DNA from: Falsirhodobacter algicola
GTDB taxonomy: Bacteria > Pseudomonadota > Alphaproteobacteria > Rhodobacterales > Rhodobacteraceae
Length of the DNA: 64,000 nucleotides
Assembly: GCF_018279165.1 (NCBI RefSeq)
Contig: NZ_CP047289.1
Span: 124,001 to 188,000 of the forward strand
Reading direction: 5' to 3'
The notes under the pieces are model-generated. The model did no database searches and was not told where the DNA came from. It was given only the letters and a program-made list of their open reading frames with translations. A program made the position numbers and the translations under genes. Shown in pieces: positions 7,952 to 16,329 of this stretch (positions are counted from its first letter, which is position 1; the number at the start of each line of letters is the position of its first letter).

Positions 7952-8353
7952 TCAGTTGGTGCGATCGCGCGGCAGGAAGGGCAGGGGGGCGACGGGCACG
8001 CCGTCCTCCACCAACTTCTTGGCATCCTCGAGGCGGGCCACGCCGTGGATCGCCCGTTCCGGGGCATCGCCTTCGTGCATGCGGCGGGCCTCGGTGACGA
8101 AGTTCATGCCGACATATTCGGAAGTTTTCTCGATCCGCTCGCGTAGGGCGGCGAGGGCCTTTTCGCGCTCGGTCACGGGGGCGGAAAGGTCGGGGCGCAG
8201 GGCGGGGGCCATGATCGCCTTTTCCACCTGCGTTTCGCCGCATTCGGCGCAGGCAAGGTGCCCCGAGGCCTGCAACGCGTCGAACGCGCCAGCCGAGGCG
8301 AACCAACTGTCGAACACATGGCCCTGCCGGCATTTGAGGCTGTAACGAATCAT
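7952..8353 (-). CDS. DUF1178 family protein
   Basis: 133 residues beginning MIRYSLKCRQGH. C8 and H12 with a later C35-x2-C38 pair suggest a zinc ribbon. The N-terminal motif (Y-L-C-x2-GH-F-x2-WF) and the C-terminal region with YVG and FAxEAR-like segment identify DUF1178, a conserved alphaproteobacterial family with no known function. It lies 49 bp downstream of the NUDIX gene and is probably co-transcribed with it. Confidence 0.88.
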   Translation of the reverse strand: MIRYSLKCRQGHVFDSWFASAGAFDALQASGHLACAECGETQVEKAIMAPALRPDLSAPVTEREKALAALRERIEKTSEYVGMNFVTEARRMHEGDAPERAIHGVARLEDAKKLVEDGVPVAPLPFLPRDRTN

Positions 8354-8402
8354 GACCCCCTCCCGATATGTGCCTGCGGAGGTAAGCAGATCGGCAGAAG
8401 AT

Positions 8403-8855
8403 TCAAGCGTCTTCGAACGCGCGCAGAAGCGCGGCCAGATCCGGCTCGCGCACCAGCCGCGCCGCCTTGGAGCAGCTGACCCAGCGGCGGCGGCGCTGCT
8501 TGCGTTCGGGATAGTCCTTTTCCAGCGCCCGCACCTTCAGCGCGAAGACACGGACGCGGGTGCGCAGGCTGACCACCGCATTCTTTCGCCGCGACATCAC
8601 TTTGTCGTAAAGGAACGAACCGATCGGGACGGAGGCCACGTCGCCGCGCACGCCCGCCTCTTCCCACGCCTCTTGGGCTGCGGCACCTGCAGGGGTCCGA
8701 TCCTCCATCGGCCAGCCTTTGGGAATGACCCAGCGGCCGGTTTCCCGACTGGTGATCAGAAGGATCTGCCTCCGGCCGTTCTTCACACGCCAACAGAGCG
8801 CACCATATTGCAGGGCACTGGCGGTATGTGAAATCACGGCATGATCCTGAGGCAA
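8403..8855 (-). CDS. NUDIX hydrolase
   Basis: 150 residues. The NUDIX box spans G47 to V69 and ends QEAWEEAGV; the usual R of REUxEE is Q here, as in many diphosphoinositol-polyphosphate-type NUDIX proteins, while the metal-binding EE is intact. The preceding RWVIPKGWP is the typical substrate-side strand. It should hydrolyse a nucleoside diphosphate linked to another group; substrate unknown. It is divergent from the deacetylase gene across about 90 bp of relatively AT-rich sequence that must hold both promoters. Confidence 0.85.
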   Translation of the reverse strand: MPQDHAVISHTASALQYGALCWRVKNGRRQILLITSRETGRWVIPKGWPMEDRTPAGAAAQEAWEEAGVRGDVASVPIGSFLYDKVMSRRKNAVVSLRTRVRVFALKVRALEKDYPERKQRRRRWVSCSKAARLVREPDLAALLRAFEDA

Positions 8856-8945
8856 GGACCCTGTCTCCTCTCCGACTGTTGGGGAATGTCCGATTATGCA
8901 TTCGGACCATTGACACTAATGTAAAGCCGCAGATGTGAATTCAAC

Positions 8946-10088
8946 GTGAATGCCAAGGATTTTCCCCCCGTGATGCCCCATATGCGACACCCTGTCCTGA
9001 TCGGGTCCGAAATCTACCGGCATTCCACCTATGGCCGGATGCATCCGCTGCGGGTGCCGCGGGTGTCCACGGTGATGGATCTGGCGCGGGCCTTGGGCTG
9101 GCTTCCGGCGGCGCAGTACCGGCGCAGCCCCCGCGCGCGGGCGGCGGCGCTGACATGGTTTCACAGCCCCGATTACATCGCCGCGCTGCAGACCGCCGAA
9201 GCGTTGGAGGAGCCGACGCCCGAGATGCAGACCCGCCATCATCTCGGCACGCTGTCCAATCCCATGTTCCCCGAAATGTTCCGCCGCCCCGCCACGGGGG
9301 CGGGAGGGATGCTTCTGGCGGCGGAACTGGTGGAGCATGGGGGCATCGTCCATGTGCCGGGGGCGGGCACGCATCACGGCCTGCCGGACCGGGCGAACGG
9401 CTTTTGCTATCTGAACGATTGCGTGATCGGGATGATGGCGCTGCGGGCGCGCGGGGCGCGGCGCATCGCCTATGTCGATATCGACGCGCATCATTGCGAC
9501 GGGGTGCAGCATGCCTTTGCCGGGGATGCGGACACGCTGCTGATCTCCACCCACGAAGAGGGGCGGTGGCCATTTACCGGCGCGCTGCAGGACGATGGGG
9601 GTGGCAACTGCCTCAACCTGCCGGTGCCGCGCGGGTTCAACGACACCGAGATGCGGGCCATCCGCGATGAGGTGATCCTGCCCGCCGTGCAGGCCTTTGC
9701 CCCCGATGCGATCGTGCTGCAATGCGGGGCCGACGCGGTGGAGGAGGACCCCCTTGCGCGCCTGTCGCTGTCGAACAATGCGCATGTCGGCGTGATGCAG
9801 GGGCTGCGCCCCTTGGCGCCGCGCATGATCGTGACGGGGGGCGGGGGCTACAACCCGTGGACGGTGGGGCGCTGCTGGACGGCGGTCTGGGCGGCGCTGA
9901 CGGGACAAGAGGTGCCGGACCGTCTGCCCGCCGAGGCCGAGGCCGTGCTTCGGGGCCTGTCGTGGCGGGGCGGGGCGCGCCCGCCCCCCGCGCCGCATAT
10001 CCTGACGACGCTGCTCGATCCGCCCCGCGAAGGCCCCCTGAGGCCCGAACTGCGCGAGCGGATCGCCGTTCTACGCCGCCGCTTCTAG
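8946..10088 (+). CDS. Histone-deacetylase/AcuC-like deacetylase
   Basis: Up to 380 residues from GTG 8946; ATG 8973 and 8982 are alternative starts and none has a clear ribosome site. Arginase-fold deacetylase motifs are present: [18 protein letters not shown] (general acid/base His pair), [13 protein letters not shown] (zinc Asp and His), and [14 protein letters not shown] near the C-terminus. Bacterial relatives deacetylate acetyl-CoA synthetase lysines (AcuC) or polyamines. No operon partner. The 3' end overlaps tpiA by 18 bp on the opposite strand. Confidence 0.88.
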   Translation: MNAKDFPPVMPHMRHPVLIGSEIYRHSTYGRMHPLRVPRVSTVMDLARALGWLPAAQYRRSPRARAAALTWFHSPDYIAALQTAEALEEPTPEMQTRHHLGTLSNPMFPEMFRRPATGAGGMLLAAELVEHGGIVHVPGAGTHHGLPDRANGFCYLNDCVIGMMALRARGARRIAYVDIDAHHCDGVQHAFAGDADTLLISTHEEGRWPFTGALQDDGGGNCLNLPVPRGFNDTEMRAIRDEVILPAVQAFAPDAIVLQCGADAVEEDPLARLSLSNNAHVGVMQGLRPLAPRMIVTGGGGYNPWTVGRCWTAVWAALTGQEVPDRLPAEAEAVLRGLSWRGGARPPPAPHILTTLLDPPREGPLRPELRERIAVLRRRF

Positions 10089-10811
10089 GGCCGCGATGAT
10101 CGCTCCGAAATCGCTAGCCTTCAGGCTGGCCCCACCGACCAGCGCGCCGTTCACATCGGGCAGCGCGAAGATCTCGGCCGCGTTGGACGGTTTCACCGAC
10201 CCGCCATAAAGAAGCGCGATCTCGGCCGTGCCGAAACGGTCCTGCAGCTGACGGCGCAGGGCCTCGTGCACCTCGACGATCTGTTCGTTCGTGGGCGTGC
10301 GCCCGGTGCCGATGGCCCAAACGGGTTCGTAGGCGATGACGAGGCGCGCCGCATCCGTCCCCTCGGGCAGCGATCCGTCGATCTGCGAGGCGATGATGTC
10401 CAGCGTCCGGCCTGCATCGCGCTCGGCCTCGGTTTCACCGACGCAGACGATGGTCATGAGGCCCGCGGCCTGCGCCGCCGTCACCTTGGCCGCGACGACG
10501 GCATCGCTTTCGCGGTGATCGGCCCGGCGTTCGGAATGGCCGAGGATGACATGCCCGGCCCCCGCATCCACCAGCATCGCCGCCGAGATGTCGCCCGTAT
10601 GCGCCCCGCTTGCGGCGGCATGGCAATCCTGCCCGCCGACCTTCAGCCCGCTGCCCTGCACCGCCGCCGCCATCCGCGCCAAAAGCGTGGCGGGCGGGCA
10701 GATCAGCACGTCGCAAGCGGGGGCGGGGTGCTGGGCCAGCAGCGCCTCGATCTCGGACAGGCTGTCGCCCGTTCCGTTCATCTTCCAGTTTCCGGCAGCC
10801 AATCCGCGCAT
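10071..10811 (-). CDS. tpiA: Triosephosphate isomerase
   Basis: 246 residues, the usual length. Interconverts dihydroxyacetone phosphate and glyceraldehyde 3-phosphate in the cytoplasm. Catalytic residues are all present: N8 and K10 (AAGNWKMNG), H92 (GHSERR), E162 ([11 protein letters not shown]) with the phosphate-gripping loop 6 just after, and [11 protein letters not shown] near the C-terminus. Monocistronic; ends inside the convergent deacetylase gene. Confidence 0.97.
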   Translation of the reverse strand: MRGLAAGNWKMNGTGDSLSEIEALLAQHPAPACDVLICPPATLLARMAAAVQGSGLKVGGQDCHAAASGAHTGDISAAMLVDAGAGHVILGHSERRADHRESDAVVAAKVTAAQAAGLMTIVCVGETEAERDAGRTLDIIASQIDGSLPEGTDAARLVIAYEPVWAIGTGRTPTNEQIVEVHEALRRQLQDRFGTAEIALLYGGSVKPSNAAEIFALPDVNGALVGGASLKASDFGAIIAALEAAA

Positions 10812-10866
10812 GTATCCTCCATTCGCTTTGCCCAGAAGCTAGGGCATCGCAGGAGGGGAGGAAACC

Positions 10867-11214
10867 TCAATCGCGGAACTTCACCGACTCGCCGCAGCCG
10901 CAGGCATCGACGACATTGGGATTGCGGAACTTGAACCCCGATTCCAGCAGCGAGGTTTCATAGTCGATCTCGGTGCCGAAGAGGAACATCTGCGCCATGG
11001 GCGCGATCATCACGCGGGCGCCGTCCTGTTCCACCATCTCGTCCATGGGATCGACGGCGGTGACATAGTCCATCGTGTATTCCATGCCCGCGCAGCCGCC
11101 CTTCTTGACGCCGATGCGCAGCCCGGCCGAGCCTTGCTTCGTCATCAGCCGGGCGATCTGCCGTGCTGCGGCGGGCGTGATGCTGACCGCCTGCTTTCCG
11201 GGAATAGAGAACAT
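10867..11214 (-). CDS. HesB/IscA/SufA-type Fe-S carrier
   Basis: 115 residues. A-type carrier with the three invariant cysteines: C41 in KKGGCAGMEY and the CGCG pair C105/C107 near the C-terminus. Such proteins accept an Fe-S cluster from the SUF scaffold and pass it to targets. It follows the DUF59 gene by 10 bp, and the pair forms a two-gene Fe-S assembly unit commonly seen apart from, or at the end of, suf operons. SufA, IscA and ErpA cannot be separated by sequence alone. Confidence 0.92.
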   Translation of the reverse strand: MFSIPGKQAVSITPAAARQIARLMTKQGSAGLRIGVKKGGCAGMEYTMDYVTAVDPMDEMVEQDGARVMIAPMAQMFLFGTEIDYETSLLESGFKFRNPNVVDACGCGESVKFRD

Positions 11215-11224
11215 GGACGCCTCC

Positions 11225-11578
11225 TTACATGAAGCCGAGTTCGAGCCGCGCCTCGTCCGACATCATCTCCATCCCCCAAGGCGGATCGAAGGTCATGCCG
11301 ACATCGACATGCTTGACGCCGGGCAGGGGTTCGATCGCCTCGGCGACCCAGCCGGGCATTTCGCCGGCCACGGGGCATCCGGGGGCAGTCAGGGTCATCA
11401 GCACCTGAACCTCGTTCTCATCGTTGATCTCGATCGTGTAGACGAGGCCGAGATCGTAGATGTTCACCGGGATCTCCGGATCGTAGACGGTGCGGCACGC
11501 ATCCACCACCGCGTCATAGAGCGGATGCTCCGTCGTGGACGGTTTGATGAGCGGGGTGCCTTCGGAAATGTCGGTCAT
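11225..11578 (-). CDS. DUF59/MIP18-family Fe-S assembly protein (SufT-like)
   Basis: 117 residues. The domain starts with DPEIPVNIYDLGLVYTIEI and holds the single conserved cysteine C68 in TAPGCPVAGEMP, followed by DPPWGMEMMSDEAR, which is the signature of the SUF-associated DUF59 branch. These proteins help load or transfer Fe-S clusters. It precedes the A-type carrier in the same transcript, which supports that job. Confidence 0.92.
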   Translation of the reverse strand: MTDISEGTPLIKPSTTEHPLYDAVVDACRTVYDPEIPVNIYDLGLVYTIEINDENEVQVLMTLTAPGCPVAGEMPGWVAEAIEPLPGVKHVDVGMTFDPPWGMEMMSDEARLELGFM

Positions 11579-11617
11579 GGCGGATCCTTTGTTGCCGCCA
11601 ATATAGGGACGCGTCCG

Positions 11618-12052
11618 CTATGCCTCAACCCAGATCGTGACGGGGCCGGAATTGACGAGCGCCACCTGCATGTCGGCGCCGAAGCGGCCCGTCTCCACCG
11701 GAACCTCGCGCGCGAGGCAGGCGGCGAAATGTTCGTAGAGGCGGCGGCCCTCGTCGGGCGGGGCGGCGGCCGAAAAGCCGGGCCGCGTGCCGCGCCGGGT
11801 ATCGGCCGCCAGCGTGAACTGGCTGACGACCAGCGCCGCGCCGCCGGTATCGCGGACGGACAGGTTCATCTTGCCCTCTGCGTCGCGGAAGATGCGCTGC
11901 TTGACGATGCGGGCGGCCAGCTGTTCGGCATGGGCCTCGGTATCGCCCTGCATGGCGCAGACCAGCACCAGAAGGCCGGGGCCGATCTTGCCGATCACCT
12001 CCCCCTCGACGGTGACGGAGGCTTCGCTGACCCGCTGCAGCAGTGCCCTCAC
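11618..12052 (-). CDS. dtd: D-aminoacyl-tRNA deacylase
   Basis: 144 residues from GTG 12052, which overlaps the kinase stop as GTGA (12049-12052), implying coupled translation. Removes D-amino acids mischarged onto tRNA. Family motifs: [13 protein letters not shown] at the start (GTG read as Met), SQFTLAAD in the middle and [10 protein letters not shown] at the end, the latter holding the cross-subunit GP of the active site. Normal family length. Confidence 0.95.
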   Translation of the reverse strand: MRALLQRVSEASVTVEGEVIGKIGPGLLVLVCAMQGDTEAHAEQLAARIVKQRIFRDAEGKMNLSVRDTGGAALVVSQFTLAADTRRGTRPGFSAAAPPDEGRRLYEHFAACLAREVPVETGRFGADMQVALVNSGPVTIWVEA

Positions 12053-12948
12053 AGCTCGTGCGACCACGGGGGGGTGGCCCCCGCGCGCGACACGGTGACG
12101 GCGGCGGCGCGCGTGCCCAGCGTCAGCGCGGCATCCAGCAGATCGCCGGACCAATCGGCCCCCTTGTGCAGCGCGCCCGCCCGGTCCAGCGCGGCCAGAA
12201 CGCCCGCATTGAACGTATCGCCCGCACCGACGGTATCGGCCACCGTCACCTTGGGGGCGGCGACGAAGCGGTTCTCGGTCTGGGTGATGGCGCGCGCGCC
12301 CGCGGCCCCTTCGGTCAGCAGCACGAGGCGCGGCCCCTTGGCCAGAAGCCCTTGCGCCAGGTCGGCCGGATCGCCGGGGCCTTCGAGCCAGTGCAGATCC
12401 TCGTCCGAGATCTTGATGATGTCCGACAGCGCGATCATGCGGCCGATCCGGTCGCGATAGGCTTCCGGATCGCGGATGAAGCTGGGGCGGATGTTGGGGT
12501 CCAGCATGGTGACGCGGTGCGCCGCCTCGCGCTGCATCAGCGCGGCATAGGTGTCGGCCGCCGGTTCCCCGACGAGGGAGATGCCGCCGAAGAACAGCGC
12601 CTTCACCCCATCCGGCAGCGCGGGCAGATCCGCGACCGACAGGCTGCGCCCGGCGGTGTTCTCGTCATAGAAGGCATAGCTCGCCTGACCGTTCGTCAGC
12701 GTCACGAAGGCCAGCGTCGTCGGCCGGTCCGACCGCACGGCCAGCGAGGTGTCCACCTTCGACGCCTTCAGCGCCGCATCGAGCCGCGCGCCGAACAGGT
12801 CCGTCGAAAGGCCCGACAGGAAACCCGCCTCCGCCCCAAGCCGACCGAGCGCGATCGCCGTGTTGAACACCGCGCCGCCCGCATGCGGGGTAAAGCCCTC
12901 CCCTTGGGCCAGCATGTCGATCAGGGCTTCGCCGCAGCACAGGATCAT
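12049..12948 (-). CDS. PfkB-family carbohydrate kinase (fructokinase-like)
   Basis: 299 residues from ATG 12948, chosen because GGAG lies 7 bases upstream; ATG 12960 is possible. It has the first PfkB segment [17 protein letters not shown] and the catalytic signature [14 protein letters not shown] with the base aspartate. These kinases phosphorylate a sugar such as fructose or ribose with ATP; the start CCGEALIDM resembles fructokinases, but the sugar is not certain. Translationally coupled to dtd. Confidence 0.88.
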   Translation of the reverse strand: MILCCGEALIDMLAQGEGFTPHAGGAVFNTAIALGRLGAEAGFLSGLSTDLFGARLDAALKASKVDTSLAVRSDRPTTLAFVTLTNGQASYAFYDENTAGRSLSVADLPALPDGVKALFFGGISLVGEPAADTYAALMQREAAHRVTMLDPNIRPSFIRDPEAYRDRIGRMIALSDIIKISDEDLHWLEGPGDPADLAQGLLAKGPRLVLLTEGAAGARAITQTENRFVAAPKVTVADTVGAGDTFNAGVLAALDRAGALHKGADWSGDLLDAALTLGTRAAAVTVSRAGATPPWSHEL

Positions 12949-13059
12949 CGTCCGCTCCATTCCGTATCCGGCGCAGACCGTAACGGCCGGAACCGTTGCG
13001 CGCAATCGGGGAACCGCGCGCGGGCGGGCCTTCTTGACCCTGTAAAGGAGGTAATCGCC

Positions 13060-13764
13060 ATGCCCGACTGGCTACACACCCTATCCATCCTGTCGCTTCT
13101 GCTGGGGCTCGCCTCGGCGGTGATCGTGCTGATCGACGGCACGCGCCGCATGCAGCACATGGCCATCATGAAGATCGTCTGGCCGCTCGTTGCGCTGTTC
13201 GGCGGGCTCTTCACGCTGGCCTTCTATTGGCGCTACGGGCGCGGGATGCCGAAGGGGCACGAAATGCACCACATGGACCCGCCGCCCTTTCCCGTTTCGG
13301 TTGCGAAGGGGGCGGCGCATTGCGGCGCGGGCTGCGCGCTCGGCGACATGCTGGCCGAGGGGCTGGCACTGGCGGTGCCGGGGGTGCTGGTCTGGATGGG
13401 GTATGGCAGCCTCTTCGAGGAGCGCATCTTCGCGACATGGGTGCTCGATTTCATCTTCGCCTTCGGCCTCGGTGTCGTGTTCCAGTATTTCGCCATCGCC
13501 CCGATGCGCGATCTGTCGCCCGGCGCGGGCATCCGTGCGGCGCTGAAGGCCGATACGCTGTCGCTGACCTCGTGGCAGGTCGGCATGTACGCCTTCATGG
13601 CGTTGGCGCATTTCTGGCTCTTCGGCCACATCCTCGGCGTCGATCTGCCCGTGGCGAGCGCCGAGTTCTGGTTCATGATGCAGATCGCGATGCTCTGCGG
13701 CTTCGCAACCTCCTATCCGGTGAACTGGTGGCTGATCCGCAAGGGCATCAAGGAGCGGATGTGA
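13060..13764 (+). CDS. DUF4396 membrane protein
   Basis: 234 residues; AAAGGAGGT 7 bases before ATG 13060. About six transmembrane segments. Between the second and third lies a His-rich linker (KGHEMHHMD) and the DUF4396 signature KGAAHCGAGCALGD, a likely metal-binding or cysteine-active motif in a membrane context. Function unknown; often found near copper or multicopper oxidase genes elsewhere, but not here. Its TGA abuts the convergent ubiH-family stop as TGATCA. Confidence 0.85.
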   Translation: MPDWLHTLSILSLLLGLASAVIVLIDGTRRMQHMAIMKIVWPLVALFGGLFTLAFYWRYGRGMPKGHEMHHMDPPPFPVSVAKGAAHCGAGCALGDMLAEGLALAVPGVLVWMGYGSLFEERIFATWVLDFIFAFGLGVVFQYFAIAPMRDLSPGAGIRAALKADTLSLTSWQVGMYAFMALAHFWLFGHILGVDLPVASAEFWFMMQIAMLCGFATSYPVNWWLIRKGIKERM

Positions 13765-14928
13765 TCACCGCCCCATGCCGGCGCGCATCAGCGCCCGGCG
13801 CAGGGGCCGCGCGGCGTGCAGCCCGCCCAACAGCGCCGCGCGCAGATCGCGCATCATCGGCGGGGCCAGCATCGACGCGCGGTTGAGCGCGCCGATCCCC
13901 GCCGCCCGGAGCCGCACCGTCCCATGGCGGCGGCGGTGATACGCCTCCAGCATCGCGGCCGAGCCGAGCGTCTCGGGCCGCGCCAGATCGAGCAGCGCCG
14001 CCAGATCGGCCAGCGAGGTGTTCAGCCCCTGCGCGCCGATGGGCGGCATCACATGGGCGGCCTCGGCCATCAGGGCCAGCCGCTCCCCCGCCATGCGGGT
14101 GGCGATCTGCGCGATGATGGGAAAGATCCCGACGCCGGAGGCCAGCGTCAACTCCCCCAGCACGCCCGCGGACCGCTCCGTTGCGGCGCGGCTCAGATCC
14201 TCGGGGGGGAGGGCGCGCAGACGCTCGGCCTCGGGGCCGGCCTCCATCCAGACGACGGCGGATTGGTGCTGCCCGTCCCGGTCCGGCAGCGGCACAAGCG
14301 TGAACGGCCCGCCCGAACGGTGCACCTCGGTGGAGACGTTTTCATGCGGAACGCGGTGGCCGACGCGAAAGGCGAGGGCCTTTTGCCCGTAGCGCGTCAC
14401 CCGCGCCTCGATCCCGGCGGCGCGGCGCATGGCCGAATCGCGTCCATCCGCCGCGATCACCAGCCGCGCCTGCACCGAACCGCCGTCCGAAAGCGTCACC
14501 CGTGCCTCGGCCTCGCGGGTGGCGAGGCGCTGCGCGGCGGCCCCGCGCAGATGGCGCACATTCGGCAGCGCCGCCAGCCGCTCGGTCATGACGCGGCGCA
14601 GAAGGGTGTTGGGAAGATTCCAGCCGAAGGGGGCGTCCGAAATCTCGGCGGCATTAAATTCGGTGACGACGCGCGGTTCGGGCAGCACCCCCCCGGCATC
14701 GACGATGCGCATCACCTGCAAGGGCGCCGCTTCGGGCGACAGCACATCCCAGAGGCCCGCCGCCTCCAGCACCGGAATCGCGGGCTGCAGGAACGCGGTG
14801 GAGCGCAGATCCTCGGGCGGGTCGGTGACGGGATCGACGCAGATCACGTCGTATCCGGCGCTGCCGAAAGCTGCCGCCGCCGTCAGCCCGGCAATGCCGC
14901 CGCCCGAAACGAGGATGTCCGTCTTCAT
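13765..14928 (-). CDS. UbiH/UbiF/COQ6-family FAD-dependent hydroxylase
   Basis: 387 residues. An aromatic-ring monooxygenase of the ubiquinone pathway type: GGGIAGLTAA dinucleotide fold at the start, AADGRDSAMRR in the middle, and the family motif near residue 285, which reads EAAHVMPPIGAQGLN; the usual GDAAH aspartate is Glu. It would add a hydroxyl to the ubiquinone ring using FAD, NAD(P)H and O2 at the membrane. Which ring position (UbiH, UbiF or UbiL role) is not clear. Downstream of the HAD gene by 4 bp. Confidence 0.85.
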   Translation of the reverse strand: MKTDILVSGGGIAGLTAAAAFGSAGYDVICVDPVTDPPEDLRSTAFLQPAIPVLEAAGLWDVLSPEAAPLQVMRIVDAGGVLPEPRVVTEFNAAEISDAPFGWNLPNTLLRRVMTERLAALPNVRHLRGAAAQRLATREAEARVTLSDGGSVQARLVIAADGRDSAMRRAAGIEARVTRYGQKALAFRVGHRVPHENVSTEVHRSGGPFTLVPLPDRDGQHQSAVVWMEAGPEAERLRALPPEDLSRAATERSAGVLGELTLASGVGIFPIIAQIATRMAGERLALMAEAAHVMPPIGAQGLNTSLADLAALLDLARPETLGSAAMLEAYHRRRHGTVRLRAAGIGALNRASMLAPPMMRDLRAALLGGLHAARPLRRALMRAGMGR

Positions 14929-14932
14929 GGTC

Positions 14933-15583
14933 CTATTGCCCCAGCAGGCGGCCGAGAAAGCCGCTCAGATCATCGGTATGGTGATGTATATGGGGCGCGG
15001 GGGCGGGGATGTCAGCCACATGCACCGTCCGCATCCCCATCGCATGGGGAACGGCCAGATTGCGGGGGTCGTCCTCGAACATGGCGGCGCGGGCGGGATC
15101 GAGCCCGTCGAGGGCGAAGATCGTCTCGAAGGCGGCGCGTTCGGGTTTGGGGCGGTAGGCGGCGTTCTCCACGCCGTAGACGGCATCGAACAGACCCGAC
15201 AGGCCCCGCGCCGCCAGAACCCGCCGCGCATAGGGGGCCGAGCCGTTGGTGAAGACGATCCGCCGCCCCGGCAGGCGGCCGATATGCTGGGCCAATTGCG
15301 CATCCGGCGTCAGATGGTCGAGGGCGATGTCGTGCACATCCTCCAGATAGGGGACGGGATCGACGCCATGTTCGCGCATCAGGCCCGCCAGCGTGGTGCC
15401 GTGCAGCCGCCAATAGGCGGCGCGCAGATGGTCGGCCTCGTCGCGGCCCACCGACAGGGTGCGCATCACCCAGTCGGTCATGCGCCGTTCGATCTGATCG
15501 AAAAGGCGGGCGGAAGGGTGATAGAGGGTGTTGTCGAGATCGAACACCCACGTGCGCACATGCTGGAAATCATTGGCAATCAT
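14933..15583 (-). CDS. HAD hydrolase, pyrimidine 5'-nucleotidase type
   Basis: 216 residues from ATG 15583. HAD motif I is FDLDNTLYHPSARLF, matching the SDT1/Phm8-type pyrimidine nucleotidase branch (DxDxT with NTLY). Motif II is VFTNGSAPYA, the lysine is in YRPKPE, and motif IV is FEDDPRNL. It should dephosphorylate UMP/CMP-like nucleotides in the cytosol. It is the first gene of a unit with the UbiH-family hydroxylase, four bases apart. Confidence 0.88.
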   Translation of the reverse strand: MIANDFQHVRTWVFDLDNTLYHPSARLFDQIERRMTDWVMRTLSVGRDEADHLRAAYWRLHGTTLAGLMREHGVDPVPYLEDVHDIALDHLTPDAQLAQHIGRLPGRRIVFTNGSAPYARRVLAARGLSGLFDAVYGVENAAYRPKPERAAFETIFALDGLDPARAAMFEDDPRNLAVPHAMGMRTVHVADIPAPAPHIHHHTDDLSGFLGRLLGQ

Positions 15584-15693
15584 GGCGGGGATGTTACGGT
15601 GGCGGGCGCGGCGCGGCAATCGGCCTCCGCGGCAAGGGTTGCAACAGATTGCCGCGGCGGCAAGGATGCCGCTTCGGAACAGGGGGCGCCTCG

Positions 15694-16329
15694 GTGCAGA
15701 AAGACGCTTATTCGCTGATCATCGCCGCCATCGAGGGCGGCACCTACAAGCCGGGGGACCGGCTGGTCGAATCCGAACTGGCCGAACGGCTCGGCGTGTC
15801 CCGCACCCCCGTCCGCGAGGCGCTGCAGCGGCTGGAAACGCAGTCCATGCTGGTGCGCGACGGGCGCAGCCTGATCGTCGCGGCGCTGGATCACAACCAG
15901 TTGGCGGAATTCTACGTCGTCCGCGCCGAGTTGGAGGGGCTGGCCGCGCGGCTGGCCGCCCGCCATGGCCGCGACGAGGAGATCATCGTGCTGCGCCGCA
16001 TGGTGGAGGAGGACAAGAGCCTTCTGGGCGGCGATCCGCAATTGCTCAGCCGGGCGAATCGGCGCTTTCACAAACAGATCCATCTGGCCTCGCACAACCG
16101 CTTCCTCGTGCAGCAGCTCGGCCTCTTGCAGCGGTCGATGGCGCTGATGGCGGGCACATCGCTGGCGGCCGAGGGGCGGGACGGCGATGCCATGACCGAG
16201 CATGAGGCGATCGTGACCGCGATCGAGGCGCGGGACGGCGATGCCGCCTACGAGGCGCTGCGCCGCCATATCAGCCGCGCCTTCGAGACGCGCCTTCTGG
16301 TCGATGCGGGGGAATTGAAGCTGCGCTAG
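15694..16329 (+). CDS. GntR-family regulator (FCD/FadR subfamily)
   Basis: 211 residues from GTG 15694; AGGGGG lies 8 bases upstream. An upstream ATG at 15649 would add a Cys/Gly-rich stretch unlike the family. The winged helix-turn-helix (about residues 5-65) contains PGDRLVESELAERLGVSRTPVREALQRLE, the GntR signature in short form. The C-terminal all-helical FCD domain has conserved His/Asp positions (RFHKQIHLASHN) for a metal or carboxylate effector. Target unknown. The stop overlaps the convergent glycosyltransferase stop as CTAG. Confidence 0.9.
   Translation: MQKDAYSLIIAAIEGGTYKPGDRLVESELAERLGVSRTPVREALQRLETQSMLVRDGRSLIVAALDHNQLAEFYVVRAELEGLAARLAARHGRDEEIIVLRRMVEEDKSLLGGDPQLLSRANRRFHKQIHLASHNRFLVQQLGLLQRSMALMAGTSLAAEGRDGDAMTEHEAIVTAIEARDGDAAYEALRRHISRAFETRLLVDAGELKLR

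Noticed and set aside
13011-13040. GGAAC upstream of the DUF4396 gene as another EcfG promoter
   Set aside because: At spacing 16-17 the -10 position reads TTCT/TCTT, too far from CGTT.
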